Shown: positions 31,035-39,938, counted from the first letter of the stretch. The stretch: DNA of 64,000 nucleotides from Lactiplantibacillus mudanjiangensis (GCF_005405385.1 NZ_BJDY01000003.1:558001-622000), one strand, 5' to 3'. Made by a program: numbers and translations. The notes: generated from the sequence alone by a model not told the origin.

Positions 31035-31940
31035 TTAATTTGTTTTAGTCACTTTTCCGAGCTTGGTTAAAGCGGGAATTAGTCCCAAACTATCCAAGGT
31101 CTGGTTTGGTAAGACCACGGTATTGGCGTCACCTTTAGCCAAAGCTTTAACAGCTTCGGTGTTTTGGAAAATAAAGTAATTTTCGGAAGACTCAGCTAAG
31201 GCACCATTTAAAATCCGTGTCCGGTACGCATCGGCATCGGCTTCGGTTTGAACGGCAGTTGCCTTGGCCTTGGCACTGTTCACCAGGGCTTCGTTTTGAG
31301 CCTTGTTAGTGGCAAGCAAGGCTTGGTTATTGGCCTCGTTTTCCAAAGTGATTGACTTACTTTTCCCTTCGGCGGTGGCGATGGTAGCGTCTCGTTCCCG
31401 GGTAGCTTGCAACAGTTTGTTCATCGATGCTTGAATATCTGCGGAAGGGTTAACCGAGTCAATATTGACCCGATCGACATTGAGACCATAACCAGCGGTG
31501 ACTGATGAGATTTCCTTGAATAAGGCGGCGTTGATTTCTTGCGTCCCATTTAAGACTTCATTCAGTTCTTTATTCCCGATAATCCCCCGTAAAGAGGCCC
31601 GAGTATCTTGAATCATACTGCGAACCGAATCTTCGTTTTTGAAAACAAAGTCTTCGATATCAGTGACATGATACTTCAGCGAAATTTTGACCGAGATTTC
31701 AGCGTTATCTTTGGTGATCACAACTTGTTGATCTAAGTCGACAGGCGTTTGAGCCGTATTCACGGTAATCACCCGTGAAATAAATGGCTTGATGAAGTGA
31801 AAACCAGAACTGATTACCCGTTCGAATTTCCCAAATGTTAGGACAACGCCTTGATTTGGTTGTGTGATAATCCGAATGGATGCCGCGAGTGTCGAGATCA
31901 CAAGTAAAATAACGATAAACCCAATAATAAGTCCGAGCAT
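31035..31940 (-). CDS. SPFH/band 7 family membrane-associated protein
   Basis: The 301-aa protein has an N-terminal membrane helix (LIIGFIVILLVISTLAASI) and a band-7 domain (TQPNQGVVLTFGKFERVISS, TVNTAQTPVDLDQQVVITKD). A long helical segment rich in Ala and Glu (~190-245) is typical of the QmcA/stomatin branch. Such proteins form ring-like scaffolds in membrane microdomains. It follows an NfeD-like gene by 14 bases, the standard SPFH-NfeD pairing, so the two act together in membrane organisation or quality control. Confidence 0.9.
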   Translation of the reverse strand: MLGLIIGFIVILLVISTLAASIRIITQPNQGVVLTFGKFERVISSGFHFIKPFISRVITVNTAQTPVDLDQQVVITKDNAEISVKISLKYHVTDIEDFVFKNEDSVRSMIQDTRASLRGIIGNKELNEVLNGTQEINAALFKEISSVTAGYGLNVDRVNIDSVNPSADIQASMNKLLQATRERDATIATAEGKSKSITLENEANNQALLATNKAQNEALVNSAKAKATAVQTEADADAYRTRILNGALAESSENYFIFQNTEAVKALAKGDANTVVLPNQTLDSLGLIPALTKLGKVTKTN

Positions 31941-31954
31941 TAGATTGAATCCCC

Positions 31955-32152
31955 CTATTGGCGGGGCGTAACAACGGTGACGGTTAAGCCATGCGCATCT
32001 GCATGCGTGACTTCAACCAAATCCCCAACATGTAACGACGTCGTTGCGCGCAAATGATAAAAGATGCCGAAGAACGTGACCCCGTCAAGCAGCTGACTGG
32101 CAGTTAGGGTGAAGCGTTGGCCGATTAAACGTTGATCTAAGTATCCTTCCAT
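31955..32152 (-). CDS. NfeD-like OB-fold protein
   Basis: The 65-aa product corresponds to the C-terminal OB-fold of NfeD only (LIGQRFTLTASQLLDGVTFF, then LHVGDLVEVTHADAHGLTVT). It has no protease or membrane domain, so it is among the shortest forms of the family. It precedes the SPFH gene in an operon and is probably its partner. ATG 32152 follows AAAGGTGGG by 7 bases. Confidence 0.75.
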   Translation of the reverse strand: MEGYLDQRLIGQRFTLTASQLLDGVTFFGIFYHLRATTSLHVGDLVEVTHADAHGLTVTVVTPRQ

Positions 32153-32327
32153 TTGAAGTCCCACCTTTATTTATTTAATAAACTAATTATAAGCGGTTTG
32201 ATACTAGATTGATAGGTTTTAATCTGGAAGTTAGTGACTAAAATTGTTGTCAAAATAGATTGACAAATAGCTATATCGGCGTAAACTGAGTGCAGTTTTA
32301 AGTTAAGACGCTATGGGGGGAACGACA

Positions 32328-32669
32328 ATGACTGATAATGAAGAAACGACTTTAAAGGCCACGTTAATGCAACAAATGAGTGCGGCTTATGATGATCCAA
32401 AGGTCATGGCAGATCCAGAATTGAAAGCCATTTTGGTCACAGCCGCAACTGGTTTGAATTCAGACGATCAAACGTATACGGCGGTAGTTAGTGAGCTTTC
32501 ACATAGTATTTCAGAGTATTATGTCGGTCACGGGCATCATAAAGTGCCAGAGTCCTTTTCAGCAATCTATCACCAGATTCAAGCTGATGTCGAAGCTGGC
32601 AAGTTAGATGATTCGGTTTTGCGTCAACAAGAATGGTCCGGTTTGGTGTTTGGCCCAATCATGTTTTGA
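32328..32669 (+). CDS. Small helical protein of unknown function
   Basis: The 113-aa protein is acidic, probably all-helical and soluble (MSAAYDDPKVMADPELKAIL; HSISEYYVGHGHHKVPESF). Size and helical make-up recall bacteriocin immunity proteins of the EntA type, but I see no diagnostic motif and no bacteriocin gene beside it. ATG 32328 follows GGGGGGAACGACA and a terminator follows the stop. It is a single-gene unit. Confidence 0.6.
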   Translation: MTDNEETTLKATLMQQMSAAYDDPKVMADPELKAILVTAATGLNSDDQTYTAVVSELSHSISEYYVGHGHHKVPESFSAIYHQIQADVEAGKLDDSVLRQQEWSGLVFGPIMF

Positions 32670-32679
32670 TAGGAATTTT

Positions 32680-32727
32680 AAGTCTTATTGAGTTGGTGTT
32701 TCAGCTAGCTTAATAAGACTTTTTTAG
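32680..32727 (+). terminator. Terminator after small helical protein gene
   Basis: AAGTCTTATTGAG pairs with AGCTTAATAAGACTT and is followed by TTTTTT. Confidence 0.75.
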
Positions 32728-32790
32728 TGGATTCCTTTAGGTTGAAAAATAAGTATGACGATAAAACCTTTACTATCCCTGTTTTAGGTC

Positions 32791-32889
32791 ATGCTAAATT
32801 AACCACCTACGTCAGTCAGTGATTCTGGTTAGTTTGCGGATGCTAATTAGGTTTGTGATCACTAATTTAGGCGAACGTCAGATGGCAAG
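32791..32889 (+). repeat. Deleted composite repeat R5
   Basis: The 5' end of part A (GCTAAATTAACCACCTACGTCAGTCAGTGATTCTG) is joined through a linker-like GCGGATGCTAATTAG...GTGATCACTA to the 3' end of part B (GGCGAACGTCAGATGGCAAG). Both interiors are missing. This shows that A, linker and B behave as one unit. Confidence 0.75.
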
Positions 32890-32922
32890 CTGATCCAATA
32901 AATTTAAAAAAGCGCACAAAAA

Positions 32923-33147
32923 ACCTTCGTACGGGAATACGAAGGTCAAAAGGAGTAGGTCATCAGATGACGGGGAATCATCTGACGAGCACTTAATGAG
33001 CGTTTATTCATATAAGCGGGGGGACGTTCACATGCCGCTCATTAAGCTTTGTCAAAGTTATTCGCTTCGACTGATTTCATTACTTTGGAGGAGTAAATGA
33101 AAAGAATGTTAATTGTTATAGTAGCAACTTCGGAGGGGAATCCTTAA
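32923..33147 (+). other. Structured segment with three hairpins and nested tiny ORFs
   Basis: Three hairpins follow one another: ACCTTCGTA/TACGAAGGT (32923-32945), TCAGATGA/TCATCTGA (32963-32985) and CTTAATGAGCG/CGCTCATTAAG (32992-33046). Three short frames with Shine-Dalgarno-like sequences lie in it. They are a 9-codon frame at 32967 (MTGNHLTST), a 22-codon frame at 33032 (MPLIKLCQSYSLRLISLLWR then SK), and a 16-codon frame at 33097 (MKRMLIVIVATSEGNP). The last starts inside the stop of the second (ATGA) after GGAGGAG. It could be a regulatory leader, a small peptide operon or a relic. The remaining gap up to the dipeptidase gene is AT-rich without further features. Confidence 0.45.
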
Positions 33148-33402
33148 TTGCTATGAATAGATCATAACAACGAATTGTGAAGAAAGTGTGTCGATGATTT
33201 TTTGAAAATAAGAATAATTCATTAAAAAAATAAAATATCCTTATTTCGTCAGTTAAATCAGATTTATATTAACGGCGATTCGGGCAATGAGAATTATGTA
33301 AGAATTTATTGATAACGCTGTCATCGTGGTAGTAATTTTAAATAGACGGTGTAAAATTGAACTTGTAAAATGGATTGATAACTTAAATAAGGAGTTGTTT
33401 GC

Positions 33403-34815
33403 ATGTACGAACAAGCTTGTACCACTATTCTGGTGGGGAAAAAGGCCACGGTTGATGGCTCGACGATGATTGCGCGTAATGATGATACGTTTATGCCGAT
33501 TACCCCACAAAAATTTATCGTGCATCCGGCCGTTCATGGTCGCCACGAAACGTTAACTTCTGGTAAGAATGGCTTTACAGCACCATTACCCGCTGATGGC
33601 TACCGTTACCAAGCGGTACCTAACATTGAAGTTGCGGAAAAAGGAGTTTTTGAAGAAAACGGCTTTAACGAAAAGAACGTTGGGGTTTCTTCAACGGAAA
33701 GTGTTTATGGTAACGAACATACTTTAACTTTCGATCCTTTCGTTAAAAATGGGTTGGCGGAAGATTCCTTACCAACCATGGTGACCCCATTTATTGACTC
33801 CGCTCGTGATGGAGTGACTTATTTAGGCCAATTAATTGCCAAATATGGGTCACCAGAAGGTAACGGCGTCCTCTTCAATGATAAAGATGACGTTTGGTAT
33901 ATGGAAATTGTCACTGGTCATCACTGGGTTGCACAACGGATTCCTGATGATGCCTATGCAGTTGCGGCCAACCAAGTTGCCATTCAATGGGTTGATTTTG
34001 ATGATCCTGATAACTTCATGTGGTCTGATGGCATCCAAGAATTTGTTGCTGAACATCATTTGAATCCTGATAAAGAAGGGTTTAACTTCCGGCATATCTT
34101 TGGGACTGATAATGAAAAGGATCGCCATTACAATACGCCACGGGTTTGGTATGGTCAACGCTATTTTAACCCTGAGATTGAACAAGATCCACAATCTAGT
34201 GAATTGCCATTCATTTGTCATGCTGCTAAGAAAATCTCTGTGGCTGATGTCGAATACGTTTTAGGTTCACACTACAATGAAACTAAGTATGATCCATTTA
34301 CGGATTCACCAGAAGCCAAGAAGTTCCGGCCAATTGCGATGAATCGGACGCAAAATTCACACGTGATGCAAATTCGTAATGACGTACCAGCTGAACAAAG
34401 CGCCATCATGTGGATGACGTTTGGGATGCCTGCTTTTGCCCCTTACTTGCCATTCCACGCGAATGTGTCAGAAACGGACGAAAGTTTTGCCAATACGCCA
34501 TTAACCTACGACCGTAAGAGTGCTTATTGGTTGTACCGGACCTTATCGATGATTGTTGAATCGCACTATGCAGATTTTGTACAAGAAGATATCGATTATT
34601 TGAAGGAATGCCGGATCGAATTAGCACAATTTGTGGCTCAAACGGACGCCGAAGCCGCTAAGTTAACTGGTGATGACTTGACTGCTTATTTAACTGCTCA
34701 AGATAAAGCTATGGTTGCTCAAATGCGTGATAAAGCGGAAGACTTAATTGGCCGCTTGATTACCAAAGGGTTAACGTTGTCGAAACTCACTTATAACGTC
34801 GACATCAATCTTTAA
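33403..34815 (+). CDS. pepD: C69 family dipeptidase A
   Basis: The 470-aa enzyme begins MYEQACTTILVGKKATVDGS, where Cys6 matches the N-terminal nucleophile of C69 (PepDA-type) dipeptidases released by self-processing. DGSTMIARNDD and the following PLPADGYRYQAVPN are family-typical. Length agrees with lactobacillar PepD (~470). It hydrolyses a broad range of dipeptides in the cytoplasm and supplies amino acids from peptide uptake. ATG 33403 follows AAGGAG by 8 bases. Several paralogues are usual in this genus. Confidence 0.93.
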   Translation: MYEQACTTILVGKKATVDGSTMIARNDDTFMPITPQKFIVHPAVHGRHETLTSGKNGFTAPLPADGYRYQAVPNIEVAEKGVFEENGFNEKNVGVSSTESVYGNEHTLTFDPFVKNGLAEDSLPTMVTPFIDSARDGVTYLGQLIAKYGSPEGNGVLFNDKDDVWYMEIVTGHHWVAQRIPDDAYAVAANQVAIQWVDFDDPDNFMWSDGIQEFVAEHHLNPDKEGFNFRHIFGTDNEKDRHYNTPRVWYGQRYFNPEIEQDPQSSELPFICHAAKKISVADVEYVLGSHYNETKYDPFTDSPEAKKFRPIAMNRTQNSHVMQIRNDVPAEQSAIMWMTFGMPAFAPYLPFHANVSETDESFANTPLTYDRKSAYWLYRTLSMIVESHYADFVQEDIDYLKECRIELAQFVAQTDAEAAKLTGDDLTAYLTAQDKAMVAQMRDKAEDLIGRLITKGLTLSKLTYNVDINL

Positions 34816-34878
34816 ACTTTTAGTTTTGATGGTGACGTGTGTATAATGAAGTTACCAAACCAAAGGATGTGATCAACA

Positions 34879-35136
34879 ATGGATGAAAATGTTTTATTTA
34901 ATCCAGGCGATGCGATTTCAGAATCCCATGATTACAATGAAGCGTTACGGAGTGCGGATATCTATAATGCACGCCAAGGTCGTAAGCGCGGCATTTTAAT
35001 TGCCAAGCCGTTGAATGAGGATCATGGTTATTCGATTTTTTATGCGGATGATCTCATTCCCGCGGAAAAAGCACAGACCGAAAGTCAGTCGTATCACGTT
35101 GAAAAACGATACGATGATGACGACAAGACAAAATGA
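34879..35136 (+). CDS. Small acidic protein of unknown function
   Basis: The 85-aa protein is hydrophilic and charged, with a central RKRGILIAKPLNEDHGYSIF strand region and an acidic-basic tail YDDDDKTK. It has no membrane segment. ATG 34879 follows AAAGGATG and a perfect terminator ends the gene. It lies 63 bases after the dipeptidase gene and may share its transcript. No family recognised. Confidence 0.6.
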   Translation: MDENVLFNPGDAISESHDYNEALRSADIYNARQGRKRGILIAKPLNEDHGYSIFYADDLIPAEKAQTESQSYHVEKRYDDDDKTK

Positions 35137-35141
35137 AGTTG

Positions 35142-35187
35142 ACCTACACAAAAACGCCTGGACAATTACGTCTAGGCGTTTTTGTGT
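35142..35187. terminator. Terminator after the 85-aa gene
   Basis: ACACAAAAACGCCTGGAC and GTCTAGGCGTTTTTGTGT pair over 18 positions with one mismatch. Confidence 0.9.
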
Positions 35188-35215
35188 GGGGTAATGTATT
35201 AGTAATGGAAAAAAT

Positions 35216-35619
35216 AGTACCTCCGCCAGGCAGTGATTCTGCCAGCTGTGGGGACCGGTTCCAGCCAAAGATCGGGCTTCCACCTCGCTTTTAAGCCTAG
35301 CCCAAATCGCTAGTCTCAAAAGTCGTCCACATCGTAAGCCCGGAAAAAATCATCCGAACTAACGATGTTTTCACGGCCGGCGCCATCACTGCCTGACTCC
35401 GGTTGTATCGTGTTTTAGTAATCATGATATCAGCTCTACAGCCGAGAGTGAGTCCACTTTGAGCTCAGCCGTGGGAGTCACTTAACGATTTATCGCTTAG
35501 TGACTGGCGCTTTTGAAACACGGGCTTGGTGGTTCAAAACGACGACCTAGACCGCTTTTTGGCTAGGCCGGTCCACCCACAGCGTTCCGGCTCAATGTGG
35601 ACGAACGGCAGGCGGCAAG
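35216..35619 (+). repeat. Composite repeat R6 (parts A and B)
   Basis: Part A runs from GCCAGGCAGTGAT to ATCACTGCCTGAC, part B from CAGCCGAGAGTGAG to CAGGCGGCAAG. Outer A arms (CAGGC/GCCTG) and B arms (GTCCAC/GTGGAC; CCTAG/CTAGG; AGTCACT/AGTGACT) differ from the other copies yet stay complementary. It fills the gap 35190-35630. Confidence 0.88.
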
Positions 35620-35632
35620 ATTCAATTTTTAG

Positions 35633-36799
35633 TTATAAGCTACCAGCATCTTTTAATCGTTTTTCGAGTAAATAAGCGTCCATATAACCGAAGGATAATT
35701 CGACGACTTGATCGAGTTCAACTAACGTGCCAACACGATTGAGTTGGTGATCATCTTCAACGTTATAGAAGATGAAGTGTCCGTTATTAATCGGGCCTGG
35801 ATAGCCTGTCATCGTTGGCAGGAGCGCATTCTTGGTTGTGAGATGCAACAAGTTGTGAAAATTGCCAGCCTGACGAATTTGACTTTCAAATAGGTCGGTG
35901 GTGCCATCAAAGAGGCGCTCGTCGTTTAAGACGGGTTGAACATTCAATTCATACTGTTGATTCAATTCGATAAAGCCACGGACGGTTTGCAAGTAATCTG
36001 ATTGAATCGAAACTGATTCAATTAATGACCGCCGGCAAAGGGTATAACCACCGAATTGACCGGTCATATCAACGAGATTAATGACCAAGCTGTCAGCGTT
36101 TAGTGTATTCACGAAACCGACAAAAAACATGCCGGACCCATCCGCTGAATCGACAGCCACCAATTGATGATGCGCTTGTGCATGGACTAAAGTATCGTTG
36201 ATGGCCCGTTTGCCGGTTGCTTTAATGTCATCTTGATGGCGATAGTCTGTTTGAACATAAGCACTTTCGAGTAATAGTTCGTTACCTTGGAATTCAATAA
36301 TACTAATAGCCGCAATGTCGAGCGTTTCAGTATCATGATTGCGATAGTTAAATTTGTCAAAAATCTGGAAGGTGACTTGATCATCCGTAAAACCTTGGAC
36401 TTGGCCTTCAAGATAATTCTCATTATCAGCTAACACTAACAAGATGATTTGTTGTGTCGTGCGAGCTTGAGCTAGGATTTGTGGTAATCCGGATTGTTTA
36501 GCATCGAGTTGTACCGATGTTTGTGGCACCGTGCTTAAGCCAGCTTGATCGGCATTAGCGATGCGAAACGCCATGTTATCCAAATCTTCACTCATGGTTT
36601 CCACTTCATCGACAACATCATAACGCATGAAGACGGCACCATCTTGCAGCCCAGCATCGTCATAGGTATTCACGACGACGCCATCGGGTGCCAGACTATC
36701 GATATAGCCAGTATAAACAACCTCGCTGTCGGCTTGATAAAGATTGATGAGATCGGCTTGGTGTTGGGCCAATTGTAAAGCTGCCATAATTTCACTCAT
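35633..36799 (-). CDS. Unknown protein with three tandem ~100-residue repeats
   Basis: The 388-aa soluble protein is built from repeated units. Each has a helix rich in Gln/Ala/Leu (MAALQLAQHQADLINLYQAD; LPQILAQARTTQQIILLVLA; NDTLVHAQAHHQLVAVDSAD). Then comes a beta-rich segment with a G-x-V/I start: YTGYIDSLAPDGVVVNTYDD, YLEGQVQGFTDDQVTFQIFD, FVGFVNTLNADSLVINLVDM. Each closes with an Asp/Ile stretch such as LDIAAISIIEF. A fourth, partial unit lies near the C-terminus (RVGTLVELDQVVELSF). The beta pattern recalls small Sm-like or PRC-type barrels, which is a guess. ATG 36799 follows AAAGGGGG. No homologue comes to mind and no operon partner is present. Confidence 0.7.
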   Translation of the reverse strand: MSEIMAALQLAQHQADLINLYQADSEVVYTGYIDSLAPDGVVVNTYDDAGLQDGAVFMRYDVVDEVETMSEDLDNMAFRIANADQAGLSTVPQTSVQLDAKQSGLPQILAQARTTQQIILLVLADNENYLEGQVQGFTDDQVTFQIFDKFNYRNHDTETLDIAAISIIEFQGNELLLESAYVQTDYRHQDDIKATGKRAINDTLVHAQAHHQLVAVDSADGSGMFFVGFVNTLNADSLVINLVDMTGQFGGYTLCRRSLIESVSIQSDYLQTVRGFIELNQQYELNVQPVLNDERLFDGTTDLFESQIRQAGNFHNLLHLTTKNALLPTMTGYPGPINNGHFIFYNVEDDHQLNRVGTLVELDQVVELSFGYMDAYLLEKRLKDAGSL

Positions 36800-36942
36800 C
36801 GGTCTAACCCCCTTTTACTATAATATTCCTCCATGATAGCACGTTTTAGGGAACCCCCGGTGATTTTTGGTGCAAGTTTTGCTTGTAATATATCGAATAG
36901 ATACATATAATATAAAACGCACTAAAAGTAAGGTGGTTAAGG

Positions 36943-37494
36943 ATGTACGAATTATTTATTTTAGGTCAATTAATGGATCGACCGATGACGGGCTATCAAT
37001 TACGGAAAGCCCTGTCGTCAGTAGTCGGTCAAGAATTGACGATTAGCTTTGGGGCGTTATATCCGTTGATGGATAAGCTGGCCGTAGCGGGGGAACTCAC
37101 GTTGGCTTTTGCGCCTGGTGAAACCAAGCGGCCTCAAAAAGTGGCGACAATCACGGAAGCTGGCCGTGACCGTTTTATGAAGTTAGCTTTAGCCCCAGTG
37201 ACATTGAATAAGCAGACACAGTTAACTTTTCAAATGAAGCTTAATTTTTTGCATTTATTCAGTCAGGACCAACGAGTGACTGTTTTGACTGCATATCAGA
37301 AGTTTGCGATCGGGCAATTAGATCGATTAGCGACGCATCGGCAATACCTTGAGCATAATCCGCACATGGTAGCCGAGGACGTTCAAGATGCCTTATTGGT
37401 TAATCAATTACAACAAGTTCGGGCGCAAGCCCAAGCAGATTGGGTGACAGCATTATTGCAACATGTTCAACAAGAGAGGGAGTCAGAATCATGA
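36943..37494 (+). CDS. PadR family transcriptional regulator
   Basis: The 183-aa protein has the PadR winged helix: FILGQLMDRPMTGYQLRKAL, then SFGALYPLMDKLAVAGEL and the wing RPQKVATITEAGRDRF. A helical C-terminal dimerisation region follows. Its stop overlaps the start of the DHA2 exporter gene (ATGA), so it almost certainly regulates that exporter in the manner of LmrR-type PadR proteins. ATG 36943 follows AAGGTGG. Confidence 0.9.
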   Translation: MYELFILGQLMDRPMTGYQLRKALSSVVGQELTISFGALYPLMDKLAVAGELTLAFAPGETKRPQKVATITEAGRDRFMKLALAPVTLNKQTQLTFQMKLNFLHLFSQDQRVTVLTAYQKFAIGQLDRLATHRQYLEHNPHMVAEDVQDALLVNQLQQVRAQAQADWVTALLQHVQQERESES

Positions 37495-38930
37495 AACAAT
37501 CAGCATTTGCGGCTGACCCGCAGATTCAAAAACACCGCTGGTGGATTTTAGTCGCGGTGTGTTTATTTACGTTTATGTCAACACTAGACGGGAGTATCGT
37601 TAATATTGCCTTGCCCGTCATGAGTAAGTCATTAGCCATTCCGATGAATCAAGCGGAATGGGTAGTTTCGATTTATTTGATCGTGATTTGTGCGTTGCTG
37701 CTATTATTTGGTAAATTAGGCGATAAGTATGGTAAGATCCGCATTTTTAAAGTGGGTTCATTATTCTTTATTATTGGGTCACTGTTATGTGGGTTTAATT
37801 CAGGCTTAGCGATGTTACTTGGTGCGCGGGTTTTACAAGCAGTTGGCGCGGCGATGACCATGAGTACCAATAATGGGATCATCACCGAAGTCTTTCCGTT
37901 TCAAGAACGTGGCCGAGCCTTGGGGATGATTGGATCATTTGTGGCGTTAGGCAGTATTGCCGGACCTGGGATCGGTGGGCTGATCTTAGCCCATTTAAGT
38001 TGGGGGTATATTTTCTGGATCAATGTTCCCGTTGGAATTATTGCGTTAATCCTTGGTCAAGCGATCTTGCCTAAGGATGTGACGACAACTGATAGTCCGA
38101 TTGATAAATTAGGGGCGGGGCTGTTTGCGATTGTGATGGTCACGTTATTTGCCGGTGTCTTTGTCGGCCAAGAGATTGGTTTTACGAAACCAGCCATTTT
38201 AGCCCTATTTGCCGTGGCTTTGGTTGCCATTATTGGCTTTGTGATGTGGGAATTACGCATTGAACAACCGATTTTAGCATTACATCTGTTTAAAAACTCG
38301 CGATTTTCCATCAGTATCTTATGTGCCTTTTTGATTTTTGTAGTGAACTTCTTCTTTAATGTGATTTCACCATTTTACTTGGAAAATGCGCGTGGTTTAG
38401 CGGCTAATTATGCCGGGTATGCGTTGATGACGTTCCCAATTGTGCAAGTGATTGTGGCGCCGATTGCCGGTTCGATTTCGGATAAGATTGGCCCAGAACT
38501 ATTGACGTTTATTGGGTTAGTGGTGATTTCGATTAGCCAAGTGGGTTACTTGATGTCTAACTTAACGACACCATTGTGGTTGTTCATGAGTTTTATTGGC
38601 TTGGTTGGGTTAGGCAATGGGATCTTTCAAGCACCGAATAACTCAATTGTCATGAGTTCGGTCGCCGTTAAGGATCTCGGCGTTGCCGGCGGGATTAATG
38701 CCTTGGCGCGTGAACTCGGCATGGTGATCGGAATTTCGGTGGCAACGACCGTTTTGTTCAGTGCCATGAGTCAAGCAGCCGGCTATCAAGTCACGGCTTA
38801 CTTACCAGCGCATCCTGAAATTTTTATTGCGGGGATGCGAGTGGCCTTTAGCGTGGCGTTAGTGATTTGCTTGATTGCCACGGTAATTACAGGCGTTCGG
38901 TTATTAAAACGGCCAACGACTGCTAAATAG
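37491..38930 (+). CDS. DHA2 family MFS multidrug exporter
   Basis: The 479-aa protein has fourteen membrane segments. Marks are STLDGSIVNIALPVMSKSL (motif D1), GKLGDKYGKIRIFKVG (motif A), LGARVLQAVGAAMTMS and GMIGSFVALGSIAGPGIGG (motif C). It is co-translated with the PadR gene (ATGA overlap at 37491-37494). It probably pumps out phenolic or other toxic compounds sensed by PadR. A strong terminator follows. Confidence 0.92.
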   Translation: MKQSAFAADPQIQKHRWWILVAVCLFTFMSTLDGSIVNIALPVMSKSLAIPMNQAEWVVSIYLIVICALLLLFGKLGDKYGKIRIFKVGSLFFIIGSLLCGFNSGLAMLLGARVLQAVGAAMTMSTNNGIITEVFPFQERGRALGMIGSFVALGSIAGPGIGGLILAHLSWGYIFWINVPVGIIALILGQAILPKDVTTTDSPIDKLGAGLFAIVMVTLFAGVFVGQEIGFTKPAILALFAVALVAIIGFVMWELRIEQPILALHLFKNSRFSISILCAFLIFVVNFFFNVISPFYLENARGLAANYAGYALMTFPIVQVIVAPIAGSISDKIGPELLTFIGLVVISISQVGYLMSNLTTPLWLFMSFIGLVGLGNGIFQAPNNSIVMSSVAVKDLGVAGGINALARELGMVIGISVATTVLFSAMSQAAGYQVTAYLPAHPEIFIAGMRVAFSVALVICLIATVITGVRLLKRPTTAK

Positions 38931-38938
38931 GATAAGCA

Positions 38939-38974
38939 AAAAGGATCACAACGGAAAAGTTGCGATCCTTTTTG
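38939..38974. terminator. Bidirectional terminator
   Basis: AAAAAGGATCACAAC and GTTGCGATCCTTTTT pair around GGAAAA between the convergent exporter and small membrane protein genes. Confidence 0.9.
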
Positions 38975-38975
38975 G

Positions 38976-39239
38976 TTACCCCCGAAAATAGCCATAGCTA
39001 CCCAAAATGGTCAAGATATAACTAGCAGCCACCACGAGTGACAATAACATCCCGTTTGTTTGGCTAAAGCCCCGGGCCTTGCAAAACCGGAGACTGTTAC
39101 TAGTTAAAGCGGCCAACGTAAGTCCCATCAAAATGGTACTCAACGCCCGGCCCCAGCGCCCCAGCAGGGCACAGCCAACACCAAGGATGGTAAAAACAAT
39201 GATAATAAGCCATTGTTGGCGTGTTGTTGGTTGTCGCAT
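38976..39239 (-). CDS. Small membrane protein of unknown function
   Basis: The 87-aa product has three hydrophobic segments: QWLIIIVFTILGVGCALLG, ALSTILMGLTLAAL and MLLSLVVAASYILTIL. I place the start at ATG 39239, nine bases after GGGATG; ATG 39248 is the alternative. It shares a terminator with the exporter gene. No family recognised. Confidence 0.55.
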   Translation of the reverse strand: MRQPTTRQQWLIIIVFTILGVGCALLGRWGRALSTILMGLTLAALTSNSLRFCKARGFSQTNGMLLSLVVAASYILTILGSYGYFRG

Positions 39240-39393
39240 AAAAATCATCCCATCAAAATAATAGTGAACACCTTAAATAATACTCTAGGTGACATTCTAG
39301 CATTTTTTTGGATAAATGGGGACTAAAATGCAATTTTTTTAATAAATTTGATAAAATAACCCTTTCAATTGCATATTTAATGACAATGAATTG

Positions 39394-39819
39394 TTATTTT
39401 AACTCGGATGCCCGGTCGGCCCACTGTGCTAGTTCAGTATGAGTTTGATCAATGGCCGTTTGAGTGCTGTCCGCTAAGACTTGGTCCCAGAGTTGTTGCA
39501 TTAAGGCATTGATCGTTGTACAAGCAGCTTGCCCGGTCGGCGTAATTTGGACCCAAGATGTGCGATGATCCTGCTGATCGGTGGTCCGATCAATATAACC
39601 GGCAGTATCTAAACGGGTCAACTCACGGCTAACTAGGCCTTTATTGATGGCTAGCGTCGTGGCAATTTGTTTGGCAGTGACGCGATCGTGTTCACTGATG
39701 AATAATAAAAAGTTGGCGTTTGTCGCATTTAAGGCTGGCAACGTTAGTTCTCGATTGATAACGATTTGAAATCGGCGATGCAACACACCGACATATTTTC
39801 CTAAATCATTAGTTCGCAT
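39394..39819 (-). CDS. MarR family transcriptional regulator
   Basis: The 141-aa protein has the MarR winged helix: RVTAKQIATTLAINKGLVSR (~46-65), ELTRLDTAGYIDRTTDQQDH (recognition helix end and wing) and TPTGQAACTTI. It is divergent from a DUF2798 membrane protein gene. A 24-bp inverted repeat in that gene's promoter is the likely operator. ATG 39819 follows AAGGACG. Confidence 0.9.
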   Translation of the reverse strand: MRTNDLGKYVGVLHRRFQIVINRELTLPALNATNANFLLFISEHDRVTAKQIATTLAINKGLVSRELTRLDTAGYIDRTTDQQDHRTSWVQITPTGQAACTTINALMQQLWDQVLADSTQTAIDQTHTELAQWADRASELK

Positions 39820-39873
39820 AGTGGTCACGTCCTTATGTTCATTAGGATTATTGTAGCATAGTTTGCTAATTAG

Positions 39874-39925
39874 TTGACAATTAAACTATTTTGCTTATAA
39901 TTAATAGTTGACTTATCAACTATTA
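39874..39925 (+). promoter_or_regulatory. Promoter and MarR operator of the DUF2798 gene
   Basis: TTGACA (39874-39879), a 16-base spacer and TATAAT (39896-39901) form a consensus promoter. TAATAGTTGA-CTTA-TCAACTATTA (39902-39925) is a perfect inverted repeat directly after the -10 box. A weaker half-copy TAGTTGACAATTAAACTA overlaps the -35. This is a clear repressor site. Confidence 0.8.
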
Positions 39926-39938
39926 GGAGATTAATTTT

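Noticed and set aside
32923-33000. Known riboswitch class (for example yybP-ykoY or T-box) at the hairpin cluster
   Set aside because: Only the short AGGAGTAGG string recalls yybP-ykoY; the remaining conserved segments and the T-box motif are missing.
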